Notes under the pieces: model-generated | Seen by the model: only the letters and a program-made list of their open reading frames with translations | Told to the model about the DNA's origin: nothing | Databases searched by the model: none | DNA from: Macrostomum hystrix | Lineage: Eukaryota; Platyhelminthes; Macrostomidae | Length of the DNA stretch: 64,000 nt | Reading direction: 5' to 3' | Assembly (NCBI GenBank): GCA_950097015.1 | Contig: CATNEN010000002.1 | Coordinates: 2,294,001-2,358,000, forward strand | Program-made: the position numbers and the translations under genes | Shown here: piece after piece, positions 45,058 to 55,802 of the stretch | Numbering within the stretch: position 1 is the first letter of the stretch | How the letters are laid out: every line of letters begins with the position of its first letter

Positions 45058-48000
45058 CAAATCTTTCCCATCCCAATCTCTCCCCATCCCGATCTCTCCC
45101 AATCCCGATCTCTCCCCATCCCGATCTCTCCCCATCCCGATCTCACCTCATCCCGATCTCTCCCCATCCCGATCTCTCCCCATCCCGATCTCTCCCCATC
45201 CCGATCTCTCCCCATCCCGATCTCTCCCAATCCCGATCTCTCCCCAACCCGATCTCTCCCCATCCCGATCTCTCCCCATCCCGATCTCTCCCCATCCCGA
45301 TCTCTCCCCATCCCGATCTCTCCCCATCCCGATCTCTCCCCATCCCGATCTCTCCTCATCCCAATCTCTCCCCATCCCAATCTCTCCCCATCCCAATCTC
45401 TCCCCATCCAAATGGCTCCCCATCCCGATCTCTCCCCATCCCGATCTCTCCCCATCCCGATCTCTCCCCATCCCGATCTCTCCCCATCCCGATCTCTCCC
45501 CATCCCGATCTCACCCCATCCCGATTTCTCCCCATCCCGATCTCTCCTCATCCCGATCTCTCCCCATCCAAATGGCTCCCCATCCCAATCTCTCCCCATC
45601 CCGATCTCTCCCCATCCCGATCTCTCCCCATCCCGATCTCTCCCCATCCCGATCTCTCCCCATCCCGATCTCTCCCCATCCGAATCTCTCCCCATCCCAA
45701 TCTCTCCCCATCCCAATGGCTCCCCATCCCGATCTCTCCCCATCCCGATCTCTCCCCATCCCGATCTCTCCCTATCCCAATCTCTCCCTATCCCAATCTC
45801 TCCCTATCCCAATCTCTCCCCATCCAAATGGCTCCCCATCCCAATCTCTCCCCATCCCGATCTCTCCCCATCCCGATCTCTCCCCATCCCGATCTCTCCC
45901 CATCCGAATCTCTCCCCATCCCGATCTCTCCCCATCCCGATCTCTCCCCATCCCGATCTCTCCCCATCCGAATCTCTCCCCATCCCAATCTCTCCCCATC
46001 CCAATCTCTCCCCATCCCAATCTCTCCCCATCCCAATCTCTCACCATCCCAATCTCTCCCCATCCCGATCTCTCCCCATCCCGATCTCTCCCCATCCGAA
46101 TCTCTCCCCATCCCAATCTCTCCCCATCCCAATGGCTCCCCATCCCAATCTCTCCCCATCCCGATCTCTCCCCATCCCGATCTCTCCCTATCCCAATCTC
46201 TCCCTATCCCAATCTCTCCCTATCCCAATCTCTCCCCATCCAAATGGCTCCCCATCCCAATCTCTCCCCATCCCGATCTCTCCCCATCCCGATCTCTCCC
46301 CATCCCGATCTCTCCCCATCCCGATCTCTCCCCATCCCGATCTCTCCCCATCCCGATCTCTCCCCATCCGAATCTCTCCCCATCCCGATCTCTCCCCATC
46401 CCGATCTCTCCCCATCCCGATCTCTCCCCATCCGAATCTCTCCCCATCCCAATCTCTCCCCATCCCAATCTCTCCCCATCCCAATCTCTCCCCATCCCAA
46501 TCTCTCACCATCCCAATCTCTCCCCATCCCGATCTCTCCCCATCCCGATCTCTCCCTATCCCAATCTCTCCCTATCCCAATCTCTCCCTATCCCAATCTC
46601 TCCCTATCCCAATCTCTCCCCATCCAAATGGCTCCCCATCCCAATCTCTCCCCATCCCAATCTCTCCACATCTCCAATCTCACCCCATCTAAATCACTTC
46701 CCATCCCAATCTCTTTTCATCCCGATCTCTCCCCATCCCAATCTCTCCCCATCCTAATCTCTCCTCATCCCAATCTCTCCCCATCCAATCTCTCCTCATC
46801 CTAAACTATCCCCATCCAAATGGCTCCCCATCCCAATCTCACCCCATCCAAATCTCACCCTATCCCAATCTCTCCCCATCCAATCTCTCCCTATCCTAAT
46901 TTCTTAACATCCTAATCTCTCAATATCCCAATCTTTCCCCATCCCAATCTCTCCCCATCCCGATCTCTCCCCATCCCGATCTCTCCCCATCCCAATCTCT
47001 CCCTATCCCAATCTCTCCCCATCCCAATCTCTCCCCATCCCGATCTCTCCCCATCCCGATCTCTCCCCATCCCGATCTCTCCCCATCCCGATCTCTCCCC
47101 ATCCCAATCTCTCCCCATCCAAATGGCTCCCCATCCCAATCTCTCCACATCTCCAATCTCACCCCATCCCGATCTCTCCCCATCCCGACTTCTCCCCATC
47201 CCAATCTCTCCCCATCCTAATCTCTCCTCATCCCAATCTCTCCCCATCCCAATCTCTCCCCATCCCGATCTCTCCCCATCCCGATCTCTCCCCATCCCAA
47301 TCTCTCCCTATCCCAATCTCTCCCCATCCCAATCTCTCCCCATCCCGATCTCTCCCCATCCCGATCTCTCCCCATCCCGATCTCTCCCCATCCCGATCTC
47401 TCCCCATCCCAATCTCTCCCCATCCAAATGGCTCCCCATCCCAATCTCTCCACATCTCCAATCTCACCCCATCCCGATCTCTCCCCATCCCGATCTCTCC
47501 CCATCCCGATCTCTCCCCATCCCGATCTCTCCCCATCCCAATCTCTCCCCATCCAAATGGCTCCCCATCCCAATCTCTCCACATCTCCAATCTCACCCCA
47601 TCTAAATCACCTCCCATCCCAATCTCTTTTCATCCCGATCTCTCCCCATCCCAATCTCTCCTCATCCCAATCTCTCCCCATCCCGATCTCTCCCCATCCC
47701 GACTTCTCCCCATCCCAATCTCTCCCCATCCTAATCTCTCCTCATCCCAATCTCTCCCCATCCCAATCTCTCCCCATCCCAATCTCTCCCCATCCCGATC
47801 TCTCCCCATCCCAATCTCTCCCCATCCTAATCTCTCCTCATCCCGATCTCTCCCCATCTCAATATCTCCCCATCCCGATCTCTCCCCATCCCGATCTCTC
47901 CCCATCCCAATCTCTCCCCATCCTAATCTCTCCTCATCCCAATCTCTCCCCATCTAATCTCTCCTCATCCTAAACTATCCCCATCCAAATGGCTCCCCAT

Positions 48001-48345
48001 CCTAATCTCTTCCCCTCCCAATCTCACCCCATCCAAATCTCACCCCATCCCAATCTCACCCCATTTAAATCTCTCCCTATCCCAATCTCTCCCTATCCCA
48101 ATCTCTCCCCATCCCAATCTCTCCTCATCCCAATCTCTCCTCATCCCAATCTCCCCCCCATCCCAATCTCTCCCCATCCCAATCTCTCCTCATCCCAATC
48201 TCCCCCCCATCCCAATCTCTCCCCATCCCAATCTCTCCTCATCCCAATCTCCCCCCCATCCCAATCTCTCCCCATCCCAATCTCTCCTCATCCCAATTTC
48301 CCACCATCCCAATCTCTCCCCATCCCTATCTCAACGATCCCAATC
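45058..48345. repeat. 16-bp minisatellite, ~200 copies (C-rich on +)
   Basis: The unit is CATCCCGATCTCTCCC with CCAATC, CGAATC and TCATC variants. Larger blocks marked by CCAAATGGCTCCCC and by ACATCTCCAATCTCACCCC recur at intervals of about 130-310 bp, so the array grew by segment duplication. The many overlapping long frames are by-products of the repeat. Confidence 0.97.
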
Positions 48346-48954
48346 AGCCCAAATCCCGAACTCCACCTCACCTTGGGAGTCTCCTCCAACGGCTTCCATC
48401 CCAACTGTTGCTAAAAGCTGGTTGATAGCACCAAACTGATCCTAGATATCGCCAAGGGATTTTGACACCCGACAGTCTCTTTTGGCATTTGAGTCATCGG
48501 TTTCAAAGGAATGTCATAATATACAGTGGGCAGCTATCGCATAGATACAAAATCCTGAAGTCAAAGCTGTCCTGAGGAGACGGATGCGAGTTGAGGAAGA
48601 TCGAGTGGGCATGGCAAGCCAGTAAGAATGTAGTGCCTTCTGGAAACACATCAGACTATAAATCAACGCCCACACGGCCGCTATCACAACTATTCAGCGA
48701 TGACACTTGAATCGACAGTTTTTTATTTGTTACATTCTTCATTTTCCCTGCAGAGGTTACATAATTGATAGCAGCAGCGAGCATAAAAAACTTTCAACGT
48801 CATCCGCTTTGTTTTCAGGTGCTTTTATATACACTCGGCTTTGTAAAATCATAGGTTAAGGCGCTACAAATACTACTGACAGTACATTTTATGAACACAT
48901 TTTTCGCAAACTTTCAAACTGCATGAGAAGAGAAGAAGATATAGAAGATACTTG
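48346..48954. other. Unique spacer between inverted minisatellite arrays
   Basis: About 0.6 kb of non-repetitive DNA of balanced composition. No gene is recognised. Confidence 0.5.
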
Positions 48955-49672
48955 GATTGGAGAGATTGGGATGGGGAGAGATTGGGATGGGCAGAGATTG
49001 GGATGGGCAGAGATTGGGATGGGCAGAGATTGGGATGGGCAGAGATTGGGATGGGGAGAGATTGGGATGGGGAGAGATTGGGATGGGCAAAGATTGGGAT
49101 GGGAAGAGATTGGGATGGGGAGAGATTGGGATGGGCAGAGATTGGGATGGGCAGAGATTGGGATGGGGAGAGATTGGGATGGGGAGAGATTGGGACGGGA
49201 AGAGATTGGGATGGGAAGATATTGGGATAGGAAGTGATTTTGATGGGAAGTGATTGGGATGGGAAGTGATTGTAATGGGAAGTGATTGGGATGGGAAGTG
49301 ATTGGGATGGGAAGTGATTGGGATGGGAAGAGATTGGGATAGGGAGAGAATGGGACGGGAAGAGATTGGGATGGGAAGAGATTGGGATGGCCGGGAAGTG
49401 ATTTTGATGGGAAGTGATTGGGATGGGAAGTGATTTTGATGGGAAGTGATTGGGATGGGAAGTGATTGTAATGGGAAGAGATTGGGATGGGAAGTGATTG
49501 GGATGGGAAGAGATTGGGATGGGGAGAGATTGGGATGGGGAGAGATTGGGATGGGGAGAGATTGGGATGTGGAGAGATTGGGATGGGGAGAGATTGGGAT
49601 GGGAAGAGATTGCGATGGGGAGAGATTGGGATGTGGAGAGATTGGGACGAGGGAGATTGCGAAGTGGAGACT
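48955..49672. repeat. 16-bp minisatellite in opposite orientation, ~45 copies
   Basis: The unit GAGATTGGGATGGGGA is the reverse complement of the CAATCTCTCCCCATCC form at 45.1-48.3 kb. Variants GGGCAGAG, GGAAGTGATT and TTTTGATG are private to this side. Confidence 0.97.
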
Positions 49673-49679
49673 GAAATGA

Positions 49680-50641
49680 CCTTTGTCGGATGATTTAATT
49701 TGAGACGATGCGAGGAAAATTTAAATTGTGATAGTTTTGTTTCGATCAGATTCTGAAGTTTAACATGTGAAAATTAGCAGCTGTTACTTACATTCAAATG
49801 ATAATGATGCTGATGTTGCTTAATTGAAATGTTATTTAAGTCAAATAAATTTAAGGATTTGTCCGTTTTTTAGAGCAAATCTACTATAAAAACTTGTTAC
49901 AAAACAAAGTAACTTCTTTATGCTCTGCAAAAACAAAATTTAATCTGTCACAAAAACACAGATTTTAAGGAAAATATGTTTGTTGTATTTTGTTATAAAC
50001 ACTTTTGTATGAAAGCATAAGTGAAAGCCCCGCGGTTTTGATTTAAAGTGTAACGCAATTTTAAAAAAAAACAATTTCACTCTAATCAGTGGGTAATTAT
50101 TTGGAACCATGTAAACAAAGATTTTATGTATGTATGTGGTATGTGGGCACGATATTTACAGCAACATAATAACATTTTCCTAAAGTAGTTTCTAGTGACA
50201 AAGTATAGTAGGTAGCATGTCTGAAAAACTAAGTTATATTATTGTTATAATATTAATATAATTATTTAACACTTTTCTGATTATTAATTTATCAAAACAA
50301 TTCTTATAAGTTCCACTGCTATATTCATAGTATATTCAGAATATATAATATATATATAATATAATATTCTATCCTACACGGCTTCTTATTTCAAGCTTTC
50401 AAGCTTTGTATCTAGTAAAAGCTGCTACTGGTTACTGGACTTAAATGAAACACAGGACTAGCTGTTCTATTTACAGTGTCAGTTACTTTTTATATCCTTA
50501 AATACAGGAAAATTCTCACATTTAATTTTATTTAGGCAGCACTTATTTCCTTGGTACAGCACCAATAACTTGCAGACTATTGAGCCTTTGATTTCCATGG
50601 CTATAAGGCCTGCTTGGTGGCTCTAAGACTAGCACATACAT
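49680..50641. other. AT-rich non-coding DNA
   Basis: Includes an ATATATAAT run near 50340-50370. No gene seen. Confidence 0.5.
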
Positions 50642-51209
50642 CATACATGCGCAACACCCGGCCGACCCGGCCAAACCGGCCGGGTGAAACGAGGGCCAAG
50701 CAAGGTAAGTCGCAAAAACCAATTGACCAAGCGCAAAAAAATCAAAGGGGGGACCAAGGGACAAAAAAGGAAGGCGTGAAGAAAAGGAAAAAGGGGAGAG
50801 AAAAAGAGAGCAAATGAGAGCAAACTAAGTCGTAAATAGAGCAATGAAATGAACTAAGTCGCAAATGAGAGCAAAAACTAAGTCGCATGGCCGGCTAAGA
50901 TTTGGGAGGTTGCGCATGTATGACATACATGCGCAACACCCGGCCAACCCGGTCGAACTGGCCAAGCAAGGTAAGTCGCAAAAACCAATTGATCAAGCGC
51001 AAAAAAATCAAAGAGGGGACAAAGGGACAAAAAAGGAAGGCGTGAAGAAAAGGAAAAAGGGGAGAGAAAAAGAGAGCAAATAAGAGCAAACTAAGTCGTA
51101 AATAGAGCAATGAAACGAACTAAGTCACAAATGAGAGCAAAATAAGTCATAAATAGAGCAAAAACTAAGTTGCACGGCTGGCTAAGATTTGGGAGATTGC
51201 GCATGTATG
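50642..51209. mobile_element. Two tandem MITE-like units with inverted ends
   Basis: Units 50642-50922 (281 bp) and 50924-51209 (286 bp) are close direct copies separated by one base. Each begins CATACATGCGCAA and ends TTGCGCATGTATG, an inverted pair of at least 12 bp. The interior is purine-rich (AAAAAGGAAGGCGTGAAGAA) with repeated AACTAAGTCGCAAATGAGAG. No coding capacity is supported. The family and a target duplication are not identified. Confidence 0.6.
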
Positions 51210-51290
51210 GACTAGAAAAAGCAAAAAGGGGCCTTCTTATTATATAGGCCTATTCTACATTATACTTCTACATTAATACAATAAAGCCTG

Positions 51291-51692
51291 GGCGATTGTG
51301 CAGTTTCCAACTCTAATTATTTTCACCCTTTTTTCGAACTTTTCAGCTATGCTAGTATGGCTGGGGGACCCCAACAACCAAGCGGCTAACACAAATACCA
51401 TTGAGGGAATGTGGGGAAATTGCAAGGTGAAGTATCAAGCCATGCACAGAACCTATGACAGTTTATTTGAAACGTACCTGCAGGAGTTTATGTGGCGCCA
51501 AGCCTTCCCCAAACGCCAGTTTGGCAATATCCTCTACTGGATAACGAACTACTACCCTGTGTTGTGCGAATGTGCAGACGTGAACTTGAACTTGCTTTGA
51601 ACTTGCGAACTTGCATTGTTACACTTGTTTAATATTTGAAAAGTTCGAAAAAAGGGTGAAAATTATTTAGAGCGCGAAACTGCACAATCGCC
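51291..51692 (+). mobile_element. 402-bp Merlin-type element with 8-bp target duplication
   Basis: The ends are inverted repeats of about 55 bp starting GGCGATTGTGCAGTTTC, with a shared inner CACCCTTTTTTCGAACTTTT. The flanks are identical 8-bp words AAAGCCTG (51283-51290 and 51693-51700). GG termini and an 8-bp duplication fit the Merlin superfamily, and the interior encodes the tail of a Merlin/IS1016-type transposase. It is an internally deleted, non-autonomous copy. Confidence 0.85.
51298..51600 (+). pseudogene. Merlin/ISXO2-type transposase, C-terminal part
   Basis: The frame includes NTNTIEGMWGNCKVKYQAMH and TYLQEFMWRQAFP, the conserved end of the DDE domain of Merlin/IS1016/IS1595 transposases; the Glu in NTIEGMW is the expected last catalytic acid. 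The first two acids and the N-terminal two thirds are absent, removed by an internal deletion that fuses the 5' terminal repeat region to the 3' coding end. It cannot be active. The stop at 51600 precedes the right terminal repeat closely. Confidence 0.8.
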
Positions 51693-51700
51693 AAAGCCTG

Positions 51701-52248
51701 AATGTTGGCACAGATGACTTTAATACTTGAAAAAGAAACTGAAAGACTTGATTGACTTGTATATAGTTAAAAATCATGCCCTTCATTCATTGTAGGACAA
51801 TCACAAAAATTACATCAAATTCAAAACTATTTGTTTATCCAAAATATTGCTATGCACAGTGACAATTTTTTTGTTACTACAATCAATTTCAAACTAGAAT
51901 ATAATTTTCAAATTTTACCAATTATCATCTTATTGCCATGGCATTAATATAGAAGATGCAGGAGCCTAATGGTTATGTCAATAAGTAGGCCTAGGCTTAT
52001 TGCCAATGTACTATAGCAATAGTCATTTTATGACAATTAAAATTATTTCAGTGGCACAAAATTGCTTTTATAAACATTTCTTTAATAAATTGCAGATGTT
52101 TTTAATCAGCCAAACACTTGTCTCAAAGTACTACAATACAGTCTGATTTAATCAAATGATTACAGACTATGTAAATATTTGTTTGAAAAAAACAAAGTAT
52201 TAAAAGATACTGCTTGCTGTGCCACAGTTTCTGTCTTATCTGGCTTGA
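51701..52248. other. AT-rich upstream region of the coiled-coil gene
   Basis: No distinct promoter motif or other gene is recognised. Confidence 0.4.
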
Positions 52249-54422
52249 ATGGCAGCCAGTTCAGCAGGTCACAAGCAGCAACAGCAGCAACCTGCAACTC
52301 TTAAGTCCTCAGTTGCTCGCCTGGCACGCCTGTTTCTTGGAAAGTCTAGATCTAGTCATGAGGCTAGACAACAGCAGCAACAAAAGCAGAGAGTGCTGCA
52401 ATCTGAGATTGGAGACAAGCTTGAACAGGCTTCAGATATCAGGCAGTTGGGTGTGGGTCTCGCCTGGTATGGCAGCCTTGCTAGAGAGCCATCAGCTGTT
52501 ATGCCACACAGCTTCCAGTACCAGTCAGTGTCGCAGATTCAGCGCTATTGGCGCAGTCAGGACAGGCTGGCAAATTGCGATGTCACTCAGATGCCAATCG
52601 ACTACGACTGTGACGACAGTGGAGGAGGCACTTTGATGTCACAGTCAGTGCATGCAGGCCTAGCTTGCTCTGTGGAGGTTAGAAACAAAAGTACTGCCTG
52701 ACACTGGGGAAGGGGTAACTGGGAGTCTTGAGGCTCACTGAAGGATCAGGGGATGGGTAAGTGGGATTCACTAAAGGATAATCAGGGGATGGGATGCATT
52801 TTAAGTCTGTTATGGGATAGTTTCGATAGTTTCATGAAGAATCATTGTCGAATATGATGACAATAAGGCCCCTAAATTAATTTTTTTTTCTGTTAACAGC
52901 CTGAGGCATTGCCCAAGAACAAGTCGGAGGGCTATTTACTGAATGCATCCGGTTTATCAGTGCCGGCTGGCAGCAGCAGCCGCTTGGTTGGTGTTGAGTG
53001 CGTCAGCAGCGCTGACTTGGCATCGCTTGTGCGGGCCAAGCAATCGGAGCTGGATCAACTGCGCTGCACAATGGAACGGAATGAGGCCGCCCTAATGCGC
53101 GTGTTCGAGGAACGACGGGCAGATCTGGAGTCAAGGGTGCGCTCTCTGAGGAACTTGCCTTGACTTTCCTTCTTCCTTGCTTTTTTCCCTCCCTCTCTCC
53201 CCCCTCTCCTCCTCTTTTCCCTCCTCCCTTCCTCTTTTCCCTTCTCCCTTCCTCTTATTCCTCCTCCCTTCCTCTTTTCCCTTCTCCCTTCCTCTTTTCC
53301 GTTCTCCCTTCCTCTTTTCGCTCCTCCCTTCATTTTTTCCTCCTCCCTTCCTCTTTTCCGTTCTCCCTTCCTCTTTTCCCTCCTCCTCCCTTCCTCTTTT
53401 CCTTTCTCCCTTCCTCTTTTCCCTCCTCCCTTCCTCTCTTCCCTCCCTTCCTCTCTTCCCTCCCATCCTCTTTTCCCTCCTCCCTTCCTCTCTTCCCTCC
53501 CTCTCTTCCCTTCTCCCTCCTACTCTTGCCTACTCCCTTCTTCATTTCTCTCCCTCTCTTCCCTCGTGCCTCCCTCTCTTCCCTCCTTCCTTTTTCTTTT
53601 ACCTCCTCCCTTACTCTCTTCCCTCCCTCTCTTCCCTCCTTCCTTCTTTTCCCTCCTCCCTTCCTCTCTCCCCCCATCTCTTCCTTCCCTGATCACCTTT
53701 CAACAGTATTTATTTTGCATTAGCCAGTCGCAGCTGTTGATTCCCGTGCCTGCCTCCCCTGCCCCCGGTGCAGCTGGAATCTGAGCGCGCATTCGGCGCC
53801 GAATTAGCGCCAGCCGTGGCGCAGGCGAATCAGCGCGCTCGCCAGTCCGACCAGGCCTTGGCCGAGCTGCGCGCCGTCGTTGAACAGCGACGTCAAGAGT
53901 CGCGCCTGCTGCGCTCTCGCTTGCACGCCATTGAAGCGGACTCTCGACAGAAGGCCGAACTGGAGCTTCAACTGTCGATGTCTAGCGGCTGCGGCGGCTG
54001 CGTCGCTAGCGAGAGTCGATCCTGTCAGGCTTCCATAGCAGCTGATGATTCGCTCGAGTTACATATTACTGCGGCCAAGGCGGCCCTTGAAGAACAGGTG
54101 AAGAATTGCTTTTTTATTTATCACTGGGTAAAGTTTTCAGGTCTGCTGCTTCCACTAAGACGCCTCTAAAGCTAGGGATATTAAACTCTCTCTACAGACT
54201 CGCAGCTTTGCCGCTGCGCGCAATCAGTGGCTTGCGGAGAAGTGCCAGGTGCTGGCCTATCAGAAACAGCTGCAGCTCAACCTGGTCCAATTGCGTAACA
54301 AGACCACCCGTCTGGCTGCGGATGTGGAACAGTTGAACTCCGAGCTGGCCGCCAAGGACTCGCTGCTGCAGCGCAGAGCTCAGGAAACATCCAACTGTTT
54401 GTCTGGCATGTCCGAGTGCTGA
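52249..54422 (+). CDS. Coiled-coil protein, LZTS/Fez1-like
   Basis: Four exons, 52249-52677, 52900-53136, 53774-54097 and 54198-54422, all GT-AG and phase 0, give 404 residues. The N-terminal part is Gln/Ser-rich with a basic stretch (SSVARLARLFLGKSR); the middle has VGLAWYGSLAREPSAVMPHSF. From residue ~165 the protein is heptad-rich and likely a coiled coil: LVRAKQSELDQLRCTMERNE, ALMRVFEERRADLESR, AELRAVVEQRRQESRLLRSR and LAYQKQLQLNLVQLRNKTTR. The NEAALMRVFEERRADLE segment resembles the LZTS/Fez1 (leucine-zipper tumour suppressor) family, members of which act at microtubules, centrosomes or synapses; the match is by eye. An upstream exon is possible. Donor GTGCGC of intron 2 is weak but keeps the frame. 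Intron 2 is mostly polypyrimidine. Confidence 0.7.
53170..53690. repeat. Polypyrimidine minisatellite in intron 2 of the coiled-coil gene
   Basis: Irregular ~18-21 bp units of CTTCCTCTTTTCCCTCCTCC form a nearly pure C/T strand for 500 bp. The sense transcript would carry a giant polypyrimidine tract before the exon 3 acceptor. Confidence 0.95.
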
Positions 54423-55361
54423 TATCGTTTATAAGGCTGCAGATCTGAGTTTATTGTATTGTTCATTCTGAGGAGGGCGTCCTCAAACAAACAAACTCCA
54501 GCAAAATGGCCCACAAAGCTCTGGCTTCTGGCCCCCTAGGACCTATCCAAACTTCAACTCTCTGATCTATCCCCTCTCATCTCTCCCGTGTCCTGTGTCT
54601 TATATCTCCCTTGTCTCATATCTCTCTCCCGTCTCAACTCTCCATGTCTCATCGCTCCCTGACAATAATTCTCTGTTTGCCCGCAAGGCATAGAGTTTGT
54701 GGCTACTGGCTCGGTGCTGTCACCAGTCAGATATTTGATTGTTGGATACAAACATAATCAATTCAGTCATTTTATTCGCTTATGAACAATTTTTTCAAAT
54801 AGTGCAATTTGTATACTATCGAATGAGTCGATTGCAACTCGACAAATTTTTCGTTTCCCAGTTTATTCCAGAATTATAAAAAGCTATTTTATTGCTATTA
54901 CAAAAAATTGCTTCATATGATAACGCACAAGTCCAACTTCAGTTTTAGTTCGGGTTTTCCAAAGTACTTTATTTTTATGGCCAAACTGGACCTCTTCAAA
55001 ACGCCAACTCACTCTGGCATTGTGTGCGCGCTTGTCTACTACGAGTAGCAATTTATGGATAAAATATTTAGTCCATTTAACCGATTAAGACCGTTTGAAT
55101 TCTCGGCATTTTACATATTTTACACACGATTTTCCTTGTATTCCAGTCAGAGTCTTTGTTCACTGAGTGTTCTGTGAGTTCAAATTTGTCTGTGAGTTTT
55201 TGTTTTTTGTTTATTTGCTTGTTTGCACAACATTTTTTTAATTGTGCAATTTTTAACTTTCGTAAGCGCATGTTGCGAAACAGTGGATAAACGTTCAAGG
55301 ATCCTCTGGTAGGCCCTCCAAATTATTTATTTACCGGTTGGTTGATTTGATTAGTCGCTAG
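54423..55361. other. 3' flank and intergenic DNA
   Basis: A short degenerate run of CTCATCTCTCCCGTGTC-like units occupies 54565-54660. Otherwise AT-rich with no gene. Bases 55354-55361 are the left target duplication of the P element. Confidence 0.45.
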
Positions 55362-55392
55362 AACAGATAATATATAACTAGATTGGTCACTC
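55362..55392 (+). repeat. P element terminal inverted repeat, left
   Basis: 31 bp, inverted copy of 58113-58143 with one mismatch at the very tip, where A replaces the expected C. The mismatch could weaken cleavage at this end. Confidence 0.9.
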
Positions 55393-55410
55393 AGTTAATT
55401 TTCTCTCACA

Positions 55411-55423
55411 CTACTCTTAGGAC
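55411..55423 (+). repeat. P element subterminal inverted repeat, left
   Basis: CTACTCTTAGGAC, inverted at 58071-58083. In Drosophila P a comparable internal repeat enhances transposition. Confidence 0.8.
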
Positions 55424-55802
55424 CAGCCATCAGTAGTAAAAATAGCCAAAAAAAAATCAAGTTAGAAAATTTTGTAAAATAGTATTTTGATAGCAAGAAA
55501 CTTGATATGCATGAGCACACTATTCATTTTATTTCTGACATCAATGTATATTGTAGTAATTGTAGTATTGTAGTAATTATTGTAGTATGTTCTAATGTTT
55601 TTATGCAAAAGAGGAGCAAAATTAGCAGTACAGTTAAAAAAATACAATTATAGCAAGTTTACATAGCAAATTTAACGAGACAATTACATAACAAAATTAC
55701 ATTCAAAAGGCTACAAGTTCATATGACTCGGGCACTCGAGCTAGAAGTTCATATGACAAGTTCACATTAATTTATACATATATATTGCATACATAAAAAA
55801 CG

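Noticed and set aside
44938-48414. Long SPSRSLPIPISPHPD-type frames in the 16-bp array
   Set aside because: All three frames on both strands are open because the unit lacks stops; not a protein.
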